Assembly: GCA_039519185.1 (NCBI GenBank)
Contig: CM076846.1
Span: 129,336,182-129,400,181 of the forward strand
Source: Astragalus membranaceus
Taxonomy: Eukaryota > Streptophyta > Magnoliopsida > Fabales > Fabaceae
Reading direction: 5' to 3'
DNA: 64,000 nucleotides
The notes under the pieces are model-generated. The model ran no database searches. It was not told the DNA's origin and worked only from the letters and a program-made list of their open reading frames with translations. Below, piece after piece: positions 13,201-23,481 of this stretch; the first letter of the stretch is position 1; every line of letters starts with the position of its first letter. The position numbers and the translations under genes were made by a program.

Positions 13201-14807
13201 CATAGGAAAGCCATTGGTTGTAGGTGGATCTTTCGAGTTAAGGAAAACCAGGATGGCTCTATCAACAAATATAAAGCTAGGTTGGTTGCCAAAGGCTTCC
13301 ATCAAATAGAAGGCAAGGACTTTGGTGAGACTTTCTCACCAGTAGTAAAACCAGCCACAATAAGAATCATCTTCACTCTAGCTTTGACTCACAAATGGAC
13401 AATGCAACACATAGATGTGAAGAATGCATTCATTAATGGATACCTTCAAGAAGACATAGACATGAAGCAACCTCCTGGATTTGAATCACAGGATAAAACA
13501 CAGGTCTGTAAGTTAAATAGAGCACTGTATGGGCTCAAACAGGCGCCACGGGCCTGGTATGACAGACTACACAAAGAGTTACTGAAATTTGGCTTCCAAT
13601 CAAGCAAATGTGACCCCTCCTTGTTTGTGTATTCTCACAAAGGTGTCACTCTCTATGCCTTAGATGATATAATACTGACTGGATCCTCATCTAGACTGGA
13701 TCCTCCTTGTAGATGATATAATACTGACTGGATCCTCATCTAGACTCATTACTGATTTGATCTCCAAGCTCAATAGCATCTTTGCTCTCAAGGAATTGGG
13801 GCCACCAGACTACTTCCTGGGCATACAGGTCAAAAGAATGCCTAATGGAGCTATACTCCTCTGTCAATCTAAATACATACAAGATCTCATGCATCGTGCC
13901 AATATGCAACACTGCAATGGTATTTCAACTCCAATGCTCCCTAATCAGAAACTAAGCAGACATGGAGCTGATGTACTCAAAGATGCCCATCAGTACAGAT
14001 CAATTGTAGGAGCACTCCAATACGTGACACTAACAAGACCAGATATTTCTTTTAGTGTCAACAAACTCTGCCAGTTTCTGTCATGTCCACTGGAATCTCA
14101 TTGGCAAGCAGTAAAAAGAGTCATCCGATACTTAAGTGGCACCATCAATCATGGATTACTCTTACAACCAGCTTCTGCAGACAACAAGTAAGTTTTCTCT
14201 AAGAGTTTACTCAGACAGTGACTGGGCCAGTGATCCCGATGATAGGAGATCAACCTCTGGCATTTGTGTATTTTTTGGACCAAATCTGGTTGCCTGGAAT
14301 GCTAAAAAGCAGTCTCTTGTTGCAAGATCAAGTGTAGAGGCTGAATATCGAAGTATGGCTCAAGCAACTTCAGAACTACTGTGGATTCAGTCCCTCCTAC
14401 GTGAACTGCAGGTGCCCTTCCTCACTCCAACTCTACTGTGTGATAATTTATCAGCAGTTCTTTTGGCACACAGTCCAATTTTGCACTCAAGAACTAAGCA
14501 TATCGAGTTGGATATTCATTTTGTAAGGGAAAAGATAGCAGCAAAAACCCTTACTGTCAAACATGTGCCTGCCAGTCAACAAATTGCAGATGTTCTCACT
14601 AAGTCATTGAACACAGCTGCATTTCTTCAGCTCAAAGACAAGCTCAGAATTGTTCCCACAACTGAACTTGCAGGGGGAATATTAGATAAGGTCATTTTGG
14701 ACATTTCACAACCAGTCAAAGTCAATGAAATTGTCAACAAAGACACACAACAAAGTCAACAATACAACAAGTCATCTCATTCTATTAATGATAGTATACC
14801 CGTGTAA
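10267..14807 (+). pseudogene. copia gag-pol of element 1 (stop plus two frameshifts)
   Basis: Polyprotein of a Ty1/copia element. From 10267 gag runs to an in-frame TGA at 10696-10698 (likely CGA to TGA) and continues in the same frame from 10699. It carries a CCHC knuckle (CQICSKYGHAAADC), protease DTGASHH, gag-pre-integrase HxxLGH/CxxC, integrase DDE-type core (HTDLWGP, GTVERKHR), a threonine/proline-rich linker, then RT (GCRWIFRVK, KARLVAKG). At 13661-13746 a 37-bp repeat around the catalytic DD shifts the frame. RNase H ([18 protein letters not shown]) follows a second shift at about 14190, where a 4-bp tandem duplication (AAGTAAG) breaks it. Otherwise well preserved; not autonomous as it stands. 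Confidence 0.92.
13661..13746 (+). repeat. 37-bp direct repeat across RT active site
   Basis: Two identical 37-bp copies at 13661-13697 and 13710-13746, separated by 12 bp that also echo the repeat (GGATCCTC). The offset of 49 bp is not a multiple of three. Each copy encodes the DDIILTGSSSRL part of the RT catalytic box, so the active site is duplicated and the frame lost. Confidence 0.95.
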
Positions 14808-14974
14808 AAAGCCCCAAAATTATAGTTAGGGATTGTAACTGAGTTTGTTAGATCAGTTGCAAATCTTGTTATTCTGTTAGATCAATCCTTTGTTGTATAT
14901 ATAGTGTATTAAACTCTGAAATCATTCAATGAAGAATTTCAATTTGATCCCACTCTCAAATTTTCTCTCTATCA
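14680..14974 (+). repeat. 3' LTR of copia element 1
   Basis: 295 bp, near identical to 9900-10190, preceded by the polypurine tract and followed by the CTCAC target duplication. Confidence 0.93.
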
Positions 14975-15009
14975 CTCACCGATCAAAAGAGAACACAGAG
15001 CAAAAATGG

Positions 15010-15245
15010 TTGTGTTAGTAGTCGTAAGTGTGTTCAACTAACTATGTTAGTAGGTCTGCAAGTTGCCTTTTAAGGGTTTTGTTAGTAGGTCTGCAAGTTG
15101 CTCTTCTAACTTGCGATACTCCAACTTCACCTTTCCTTTATTCACTTGGTTTTTAAGGAAGTGAAACTTTTTGTTTCAATGTGATAGCTACGTCCATGTG
15201 CATCATGTTTTGCAAGACCTATCGGAGATTTGTTATCCACCTTCA
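15010..15245 (-). pseudogene. copia RNase H C-terminal scrap, reversed
   Basis: Read on the minus strand, the sequence resembles the end of a copia RNase H: DNKSPIGLAKHDAHGRSYHI, then a basic stretch and a region with LADLLTK-like character. Frames are broken and a short direct repeat (TTAGTAGGTCTGCAAGTTGC) lies inside. It belongs to an older element than the adjacent intact LTR unit. Confidence 0.65.
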
Positions 15246-15539
15246 AATTTAAATTTTAAGGTGACCAAAAGTTGGTAAAATTTTTTGAGACACTAAAAAC
15301 AAAAAATCCAAATATATATTGATATATTAATTACTTTATTTTGATATATCAATAAACTATCAATTACAAAGTAAATGAAATAAACTATCAAATATTACTT
15401 TTTGATATATATTGATATATTAATTACTTTATTTTTTATAAACTAATATATTATAATATTAATATTAATATATTATAATATTTTATAAACTAATAAAATC
15501 AATAACGTTGTATACCAACTAATGACTTTGATAACTAAC

Positions 15540-16403
15540 CGTAGTGAAGAGATGGCTCTGACTTGAAGCGTATCCCCAACTCAAACAAAGAGGAAAAAAG
15601 AGGAAACCAAACTCAAACAATACCTAAACAAACAACACCAAAATTAGTAACTAACTCATATTATAAAATAATTCATAAACTAAAACTATTAACTCATGTT
15701 ACAAACATACCTTAGATTGAAGAAATTTGCCAAAGAGAGGAAGAGATTTAGTAGAGAGAAGAAAAGAATTCGTAGGGAGGAAGAGAAGAATTTCAAGAAG
15801 AGATTTAGTAGAGAGAAGAAGAGAATTCGTAGGGGTGTGAAGAAGAAGTGTGGAGAAGAGATTTATATAGGAAGATAGGAAGAAGGGAAACAAAACGGTC
15901 AAATATTCACAAATCCGCCGCAAATGTCATCTACTGGCGGATTTAATATGTTTTCGGCGGATCAGGAAGTTTCCGACGGATTTTAAAGGCTTACCGACAG
16001 ATTTTTAAAAATTAAATCTCCCGCATTTTTCAAAACTATCCGCCGGAAATGACGTTTCCGGCAGATTTTAGTCGGGTTGTCATTTTCGGCGGATTTCTAT
16101 GCATTTTCGGCGGATTTTCAAATTTCAAATTTCGCGCTTCTTTTAGCGATCCACCGAAAATGACCTTACCGGTGGATTTTGTTTTTTAAAAAAAAAATTC
16201 GTAAACATAAAATCCGCCGGAAATACCTAAAAATCCACCGGAAATGTTGTGGAGTAAAAAAAGCGCCGGAAAATCCAACCAATCCGCCGATAATGTTTCG
16301 GCGAATAAAATCCGCCGGTAAATCCTCAAATCCGCCGGAAATGTTTCGGCGGAAAAAAATCCGCCGGAAAGTCCTGGCCGGAAAATCAATTATTCTTGTA
16401 GTG
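15540..16403 (-). mobile_element. CACTA element end, CCGGCGG family, truncated
   Basis: The right terminus is CTTGTAGTG ending at 16403, the complement of a CACTACAAG terminal repeat. Subterminal motifs TCCGCCGGAAA and variants are dense from 15905 to 16385. Inward (15540-15890) lies an AG-rich leader laid out like the promoter side of the better preserved relative at 54987-57678. No left terminus or transposase was found, so this is one end only. Confidence 0.75.
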
Positions 16404-17609
16404 GTAACTCAGGCACCCGAGCCCACCTCGGCTGTGGCACTCTATGGGCTGAGGCTTTGCTCTCCCTCGGCCTTGCTTATTGCTCCTCGGGGAGTTGTCT
16501 TGTGGTATGCCTCGAGGGCTTCTCTTGCGTTATTCTCTTTGGCGAATATCTCTCAAATATTTGTCTAGTGGCCTGCCTCAGCACTCCAATTCTACTCCCT
16601 TCCTTCACTCAGCCCTCGACCTACAACCTAGTTATTTTTGGGTGTTAAAAGTATGAAAAGAGTTTTTGTAAAAAAAATGATGGCAAAAAAATTCTATTAC
16701 CTTCTAGCTTTAATTAACTGTTCTTTTGTTGTTAGCGTTCAAACATTAATGGTGTGTTTGATTTGTTAAAAAGTAAAAGACCGGACAACTCTAGTTGTTT
16801 TCTATTTGATTAGAAAGTTGTTCGGTGTACGATAAAAAAAGTAGTCGAGTGCTGTACAGTCCCGCACTTACGTGCAATATGTTGTCGTGGCCGAAACACA
16901 GAGAGGTTTGCATTTTATTAATTACAATTTTTTTGGACAAATTTATTAACATATTTTAGTATTTTTACCTAAATTTTTTTATAAGCATTAACATTTTAGT
17001 ATTTGTACATAATTATTTTTAATAAGACCGGGGATGTTGTTAAAAAGTGTTTAATTTGAGAGTGGTATTAGTTTAGTTTTGTAGATTATTTGTAAAAAAA
17101 ACATATGGGCAATTGTATCTTTTATCTTAATTTTGTATTTTTTAATTTCACTTTTCTTTATCTTTCAATCTCACATTTCCCGAGATTTGTGGTCCCCACA
17201 TCTTTCATTCCAAATACTTTTTCTTCTCACTATATTTTTAAACTCCAACTTCTCAAATTATGCAACTCTCTTTTATATCACTTTATCTTATCTTATATTA
17301 TCTTATCTTATTTCATCTTTTTTTCCTTCATCTCTCTCTTACTCTTCTTTTCAAAATATTTATTGGTTCATAGCAAATTACAACAAATAAAGTTGATAGA
17401 TGGGCAACAACTATAATTTAAATATACTATAGGGAAAAAGTTCAAATGATGGAAAACTCGGCTACTACCGGTTAAAGGAGGTCACCGGGACACTTGACCG
17501 GGAAAATTATACCACCGCCACCTCCATCTCCGTATATATATATGTTCCTTAATTTTAAATTCAGAACTTCACCACCCTCCTTTCTTTTCACAACCACCAC
17601 AATACGACG
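16404..17609. other. intergenic, nothing recognised
   Basis: A GC-richer block (16410-16640) with no recognisable protein is followed by AT-rich DNA with CTTAT-type simple repeats around 17270-17340. From about 17560 it becomes the leader of the truncated aminotransferase fragment. Confidence 0.4.
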
Positions 17610-17720
17610 ATGGCAACATCGATGAAAATTTTACCTCACTCATCTCCTTCCTCAAAACCAGCTCGGGTCTTCAACTTCGCCGCCGGCCCTCCCACTCTCC
17701 CTGAAACCCGACGGTTATAA
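17610..17720 (+). pseudogene. phosphoserine aminotransferase 5' fragment A
   Basis: A 36-codon reading frame: a short Ser/Thr/Pro-rich plastid-targeting-like start (MATSMKIL) followed by RVFNFAAGPPTLPE. That motif is the beginning of mature plant phosphoserine aminotransferase, the serine-biosynthesis enzyme. It stops at a TAA just after, and all catalytic and PLP-binding parts are absent. It is fused directly to cyclin promoter sequence (ACTACTAGCTGTTAAG). Confidence 0.72.
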
Positions 17721-17736
17721 ACTACTAGCTGTTAAG

Positions 17737-17948
17737 CTATTTCTGATGAGAACAATTCCAACTCCACCATCATGCCCAGAAATTTCCCAGGTTTGATTCG
17801 ATTCAAATGCAATTATATGGTTTAATGTGGTATCAACTTTCAAATTCAAAGCTTATAGATTCATCTTTTATTTTTATTTTTTTGAAATTTTAGGAGGGAT
17901 TAATCAGAATCTTGTGCAAGGACGACCTTACCCTTGTGTTGCTAATAA
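17737..17948 (+). pseudogene. cyclin B2 5' fragment (third copy)
   Basis: Exon 1 from codon 2 onward (17737-17790, no ATG), intron 1 (17791-17893) and part of exon 2 (17894 to about 17948) match the two full cyclins. The promoter and leader between GTTAAG and the coding start are deleted. Exon 2 lacks about 30 nt including the destruction box. Nothing downstream of exon 2 is present. A dead partial duplicate. Confidence 0.85.
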
Positions 17949-18110
17949 ATTCCCTTTGCGTAAAACACGTTTCCCGTAGATTTTCTCTTTTAATTTTAGC
18001 CATTGGATAAGTCGAACGGATGATATTTGGTGAAGGAGAGAGGTGCATATAATACGGGAAGGAGAGGATCCGGATACCTCGCCACCCTCTTCATTCTTTT
18101 CACAAACACC

Positions 18111-18356
18111 ATGGCAACATCAATGACAACTTCACCTCAAACTCACCTTCTTCCTCAAAACCAGAACCCCTTTCTCAGAAATCTACAAAACCACGGTCAC
18201 CCCAATCTTCACCACCACCTTCAAATGCTTTCCATCAAATGCGCCGCACGACGCAAGCCCAGCAAACCCACGACGGCCCATTACAGGCCCAATCCAATTC
18301 CCCAGATTGGGTCTTCAACTTCGCAGCCGGCCCTCCGACGACCCCAACGGTCATAA
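18111..18356 (+). pseudogene. phosphoserine aminotransferase 5' fragment B
   Basis: Longer paralogue of fragment A: a transit-peptide-like start MATSMTTSPQTHLLP, then a Ser/Arg-rich region. VFNFAAGPPT appears in another frame (about 18310-18335), so a frameshift separates leader and mature start. It ends at the cyclin copy 2 promoter, inside which a perfect MSA motif lies. No aminotransferase body follows. Confidence 0.7.
18343..18353 (+). promoter_or_regulatory. MSA motif, cyclin copy 2
   Basis: CCCAACGGTCA matches YCYAACGGYYA at all 11 positions, 273 bases upstream of the copy 2 ATG and exactly at the junction with the aminotransferase fragment. The partner minus-strand site seen in copy 1 has decayed to CTCAACAGCTA. 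In the dead third copy the corresponding site at 17707-17717 reads CCCGACGGTTA, with the core A changed. Confidence 0.75.
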
Positions 18357-18563
18357 GCTACTACTAGTAGCTGTTGAGTTTTTAAATATTTTTTTTTTAT
18401 ATTCAAAAAAATATCTCCACATAGAAAAATTGTTACATAGTTCTATCTCTTTTTCTTTTTGACGTGTACAGAGTTCTATCTCTGCATAAAACATATCTCA
18501 GCATAGCAAAAACTTACATTTATCTAGTCGATATTTAGACTAGATACATGTAATTTTTTTGCT

Positions 18564-18572
18564 TATATAAAA
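18564..18572 (+). promoter_or_regulatory. TATA box, cyclin copy 2
   Basis: TATATAAAA about 55 bases before the ATG; the leader would be short. Copy 1 has no equally clear TATA at the same place. Confidence 0.55.
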
Positions 18573-18625
18573 GATGGGAGGTAGTAGCAGCTTATTCTTC
18601 AGACTATTTGGAAAAAAAAAACAAA

Positions 18626-20069
18626 ATGGCTATTTCTGATGAGAATAATTCCAACTACAACATCATGCCCAGAAATTTCCGAGGTTTGATTCAATTGCAA
18701 TTTTAAGGTTTAGTGTTGTTTCAACTTTCGTGTTCAAAGCTTAAAGCTTCATCTTTTTTGTTTTTTTTTGGAATTTTAGGAGGGATGAATCAGAACAGAA
18801 GAACTTTGAGTGTGATTAATCAGAATCTTGTGCAAGGAAGACCTGACTCTTGTGTTGTTAACAAGAGGGTGTTGTCTGAGTAATGCTAATTCATCAAAAA
18901 AAATTTTTTTGTTTCTCCTTTTCATCTTTTTTGATTTTTTAAGGTTAATTGTCTTGTTTTCTTGTTGTTTTTCTTCTCAGAAAACATGAGATTTGTGAAA
19001 AGAAGCATGTAGATCCAGTGCAGAGACCTATAACAGGGTGAGAATGGGGTCTTTTGATTGTAATTTCCAGTTTTTTCTTTTATGCTATAAGGAAAGAAGT
19101 GATCAAGATTAGTTTAAAATTTTTAAATTAAATCTCATGGTAATCTATGAAGCACAGACACGAACACCGGCCACGATACTGACACAGACACAAACATAGG
19201 TTTTAATATAAAAAAATTGAAGTGTCAGTGTCGGTGTAAGTGTTAGTGGCCGACGCGACACGTGTCGGACTTCAACCTAAGTGTCCGTGCTACGGAGATG
19301 GTAATTTGATTTATTCAAAGAATGGAAAAAACTCCCGCTAAAACCTTGTTTCGCAAAACACTTCAAAATCATCTTTAGAGAAAAAAGACCAAGAAGGAAA
19401 AATCTCATTGTACTTTATTGTCAAAGGAAATTAATTGATGTATTGTTATGTAGGAGGTTTGCTGCACAAACTGCTAGCTCACAGCAATCTAATGTTGAGG
19501 TACATCACTTTTTTTCTTTTTTGTATTTGGTGAAATTGATGCATGTATCATATTTTAGATTGAATTTTTTACTATTGGGGTTAATTGAACAGAAAACCAA
19601 GAAGTCAAACCCATTGATTTCAAATATGAACGAGTTTGAAGACTATGTAGCTATTGATGATGAACACAAGTTACCAGCTGACCAACCAGTTCCCATGGCT
19701 TTGGAGCAAACAGAGTCAATGCTTAGTGATCTAGATGAGATGGTATTTCTTTCATGTTTTTAAATCTTTTTTTTTTGTTGTTCATTAAATCTATTTCGAT
19801 GTTTAATTTGTCATGTTGAATCTTGTAGGAGGATGTTGGGATGGAGGATATAGATGAAGAGGAGATTTTGGACATTGATGGCCCTGATGCTAATAATTCT
19901 CTTGCTGTGGTGGAATATATTGAAGATATTCTTTCTTACTGCAGAGAAATGGAGGTATCTGATTATTAGATTTTTTTTTTAACTAACTTCAAATGCAAAT
20001 AGTTGGTCTGTTCCTGCAATTAGTCTATTATGGTGGAGTAATGTACAACGATACAAGTTATCAAGCATC

Positions 20070-20114
<45 letters not shown>

Positions 20115-22158
20115 CACTGACACGTAGACACCGATACGATAATAATTTGAGAAAATTGAAGTGACTAAATGTAATATCATGTGTTGGTGTCTGGTCGATG
20201 TCCGACATTGACACTGACAAGTCTTCGATATGATGTGTTGGTGTTACATATATTACAAGTAGGATATATATGCAACTTGAATAATTGTATTTCCCAGTAT
20301 GCAATACCATAGTTCTTATTGCAGTTGAGCATTAGTTGCAGTTAATTTTCAGATATTGATCTTTTCCAATTAAGTTCCAAGTTATTAAAACTAGGTTTTG
20401 AACTGCATGCTTTGATCAGTTCTGACAAAATTTTATGTTGTTATGGAAATTTCATGTAAAACTAATGCCGAATAGATTTGCAAATTTCATCCTTGATTTA
20501 ATACATGTATTTATTATAAAGCATTAGTAGTTAGTACATATGGAGTTTGATTCGGCCTCTATGCAAATCTCTGAAAATTGAGTGCTCATGCAGATAATAG
20601 CCATACTTGACATAGCTTAATTTGAATTTACATTTAAGCATATGAATATCTAAAATTGTTAGGTTATGGTTATGGAGTCTGCTCCAATCTTTGGTGATTA
20701 ACAAGTAACAACATTATCTTTGTGCAGTGTATTGGCTGCGTTCCACCAAATTATATGGAAGGACGAGGTGACATTAATGAGAGGATGAGAGCGTTCCTGA
20801 TTGACTGGCTTATCTTCATGGTACTAATTGTTCCTACTTCTAATTATTGATCTTGTCTTCATTTGATTTCTTTTCTCAAATATTGATATGTTTGTTTGGA
20901 TGATCAGATGCACTACGAATTTGACCTCATGCAAGAGACATTGTTCCTTACAATCAATCTCATAGACAGATACTTGTCAAAGCAAACAGTGATACCAAAG
21001 AAGCTTCAGTTGGTTGGTCTGGTTGCCATGCTTTTGGCATCCAAGTATGAGGAGGTTTCCCCGCCTGTAGTTTCTGATCTAATCCACATATCAGACAGAA
21101 CATACACAAGGGGGGAAATCCTTCAATTGGTAACATTTTCTCCACTTAACCCTGTAATTTTTTTTGCACTTGTGAAGCCACTTGACTAATAGTTGAGATT
21201 CTTTCCAAACATTGCAGGAGAAGTTGATGATCAATACATTGCAGTATAACATATCTGTGCCAACAGCTTATGTTTTCATCACAAGATTTCTTAAGGCAGC
21301 TCAAGCAGACCAAAACGTTAGTACCTATGGAGCACCGACACTTCTAGTTAAAGACGTGTCCGGTGTTCGACACATATCGTGTCGGTCATCGACGCCGACA
21401 CCGACATTTCTATTACTTGTATCCATATCCATATCCGTATCTGTGTTCGTATCCATATCCGTGTCCGTGTCCGTTTTTGTGTCGTGTCTGGTGTCTGGTG
21501 TTCGTGTCTATGTCGGTGCTTCATAGGTTAGTACTGATATTTCTTTACTTTAACCATACTTATTAACTATTTGCAACCAGCAAGTTTAAATTACTCATTT
21601 TCCTTACTCAACTTTTCATCATGGAACAGCTTGAGCTGGTAGCTTTTTTCTTGCTGGAGCTGTCTCTTGTTGAATATGAGATGCTCAAGTTCCCACCATC
21701 TTTGCTAGCTGCCGCGGCAGTCTACACAGCTCAATGCTCCGTCAATGGTTTCAGACGGTGGAATAAGACATGCCAATGGCATACAAACTACTCTGAAGAT
21801 CAGCTATTGTAAGTATTGCTATTCAGCTCTTTTTCAATTATCTACCTATCACCGACACATGTATGGACACCGGACATGACATTGACATGTAACCGACACG
21901 CGTTGGTGTCCGGCACCGGCACATGTCGATGCTTTGGCGTGTTACATGTCAATGTCATGTCCAGTGTCCATATCTGTGTCAATACTGATTTATTTCTTAT
22001 TTCTGACTTGTAGGGAGTGCTCGAGTTTGATGGTTGGGTTCCACCAGAAAGCCGGGACAGGGAATCTCACAGGCGTCCATAGGAAGTACTGCTCATCCAT
22101 GTTTAGCTTTGCTGCTCAATGTGAACCAGCATGTTTTCTTCTAGAGAACAAGTTATAG
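18626..22158 (+). CDS. CYCB2: B2-type mitotic cyclin, copy 2 (11 exons)
   Basis: Tandem paralogue of the 5213-8437 gene. Exons: 18626-18683, 18780-18879, 18981-19037, 19454-19499, 19593-19742, 19829-19954, 20728-20820, 20908-21129, 21218-21316, 21630-21808, 22014-22158; GT-AG throughout. They total 1275 nt, an open 424-residue protein. Start MAISDENN, destruction box [11 protein letters not shown] and [20 protein letters not shown] are kept. The first cyclin helix is altered: [12 protein letters not shown] followed by MHYEFD, where copy 1 has [11 protein letters not shown] then VHDKFD, with one extra codon at the exon 7/8 junction. It could be functional, subfunctional or decaying. Introns hold MITEs absent from copy 1. 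Confidence 0.88.
19145..19297. mobile_element. MITE in cyclin copy 2 intron 3
   Basis: 153-bp GTGTC-rich element starting CTATGAAGCAC. The 8-bp duplication ATGGTAAT flanks it (19137-19144, 19298-19305). Copy 1 has a single uninterrupted ATGGTAAT at the same place, giving the empty site. Terminal inverted repeats are imperfect. Confidence 0.85.
20056..20245. repeat. MITE relic and (AC)n tract in cyclin copy 2 intron 6
   Basis: Counterpart of 6488-6605 in copy 1. A (CA)n microsatellite of about 42 bp (20070-20112) has expanded inside it. Confidence 0.6.
21325..21526. mobile_element. MITE in cyclin copy 2 intron 9
   Basis: 202-bp element with terminal repeats CTATGRAGCACCGACA in inverted orientation. 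The flanking 8-bp repeat GTTAGTAC (21317-21324, 21527-21534) matches an uninterrupted GTTAGTAA at the same intron position in copy 1. The interior is GTGTC/TCCATATCC low-complexity sequence. Confidence 0.88.
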
Positions 22159-22252
22159 GCAGGGACATGTATAGTTACTGACAATAACATTACATGACCG
22201 TCATATAACTGCTGATGATTTGGTTCCATTTGGGAAGTGGAATTCATTTTTC

Positions 22253-22494
22253 AGACTGAGAGACTCATTTTATGTTAAGTTACTTCATTTATTTTCCAAG
22301 TGAACATAATTCTTAGACTTTGAGAGAGACTCATTTTATGTTAAGTTACTTCATTTATTTTTGGTCATTTTATTTTGTTTATGTTCCAAGTTAACATAAT
22401 TCTTAGGCTTTGTGAGACTCATTTTATGTTAAGTTACTTCATTTATATTTTGTCATTTTCTTTTGTTTATGTGCCCCTTTGAACATAATTCTTT
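22253..22494 (+). repeat. tandem triplication, 3' flank of cyclin copy 2
   Basis: Three consecutive diverged units of roughly 70-90 bp, each containing GACTCATTTTATGTTAAG, TTACTTCATTTAT and GAACATAATTCTT. Copy 1 has a single unit at about 8555-8650. The array may sit in the 3' UTR or just beyond it. Confidence 0.8.
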
Positions 22495-22523
22495 TAATTT
22501 TGAACTAATCTTGAAGTTGTAAT

Positions 22524-23481
22524 TGTTGTCGTATATTCAAATACAGATGCTGTCGAATTTCACAGAGACAGCAGTAGCCAGAATTGTAAGTGCAGCAGTA
22601 GTCGAATAATGCAAAAGCTGCTGAAGTAGTCGAAGGTGCAAGGGCTGCTGTAGTCGAATTGCAGTTGTAGAAGAATTTGCGATGACAGTTGTGTTCAAAT
22701 CTGCAGAGACAGCTGCATAGATGGAAGCAGTCGAACCTGCAGCGACGGAAGCAGTCGAACCTGCAGTGACAGAAGCAGTCGAACCTGCAGTGACAGAGGC
22801 AGTCGAACCTGCAGAGACAGCTGTGGTCGAATTTATTGCTGCTGTCGAATTTGTCAAGAGACAGAGATGCTGCGAACCAAACCTGCGAACAAAGAAGAGT
22901 TAGAAAATAACCGGAGGCGTCTTTCGACTGCCCTGAAGAATTTATCCGCCTCTACAGCGCAAATTCCTCGAGGTACAACCGGCTCTTCTCAATCGTAGTA
23001 GCGAAAGAGGTATCCGAACTAGCAAGAGTAACATGATATGGAATCGGGAGATGAACCCAGGAGAGTGATATTTAGAAGGAGTGAAAATGGCTCTCTCCTC
23101 TTTCTTCAAGGCCAATGGAGAACGCTTATATAGGCTTTCAGAGATAGCCGTTTGAAGCATAGGCTCCAGCCATTTAATAGCCAGTCAACAACCGTTATAA
23201 AATAAATTGTAATCAAGCCGGTTTATTTTTGCAGTTACGGAATGGATTGGTTTAAATGATAATAGATGTTAAACGAAAATAACAGTTACAAAATAAAGGA
23301 AATTAAATTTCATTTTTCGACTAAAACTAGGAAGAACATCTGCAACCCATTTCGACCAAAACTGGGAAGGATATTCTGTGTCGAAATGTTTGTCTGTGTC
23401 GAAATATATTTGTTTTGAGTCGAAAATATTTGTTTGTCGAAATTCACTTAGAAGTTTTGAAATATCACAAAATTTACAACA
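22524..23481 (-). repeat. LTR (3' in element orientation) of copia element 3
   Basis: 958 bp. Contains a 24-bp minisatellite (GCAGTCGAACCTGCAGYGAC type) repeated about four times at 22728-22815. Apparent Thr/Ser/Ala-rich open frames here come from that repeat, not a gene. Confidence 0.9.

Larger units (their letters stand above)
9895..14979 (+). mobile_element. copia LTR retrotransposon 1, complete but mutated
   Basis: LTRs of 291 bp (9900-10190) and 295 bp (14680-14974) differ at only a few positions, so insertion is recent. A perfect CTCAC target duplication flanks it (9895-9899, 14975-14979). The LTR starts TATTAG rather than TG and ends ATCA. A primer-binding site TGGTATCAAT follows the 5' LTR at 10191, and a polypurine tract CAGGGGGAA precedes the 3' LTR. 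Order gag, protease, integrase, RT, RNase H is Ty1/copia. Short LTRs suggest an Ale/Retrofit-type lineage (inference). Confidence 0.95.

Noticed and set aside
15281..15295. Left CACTA terminus for the 15.5-16.4 kb element (CACTAAAAAC)
   Set aside because: It does not match CACTACAAG beyond CACTA and lacks adjacent subterminal motifs.
18027..18356. Free-standing 109-codon protein-coding gene
   Set aside because: It is the transit-peptide part of an aminotransferase fragment out of frame with its mature start, and it ends at the cyclin promoter.
22537..22857. Thr/Ser/Ala-rich repeat protein on the minus strand (and its copy at 27413-27733)
   Set aside because: It is the translation of the LTR minisatellite; it lies inside both LTRs and has no independent gene signals.
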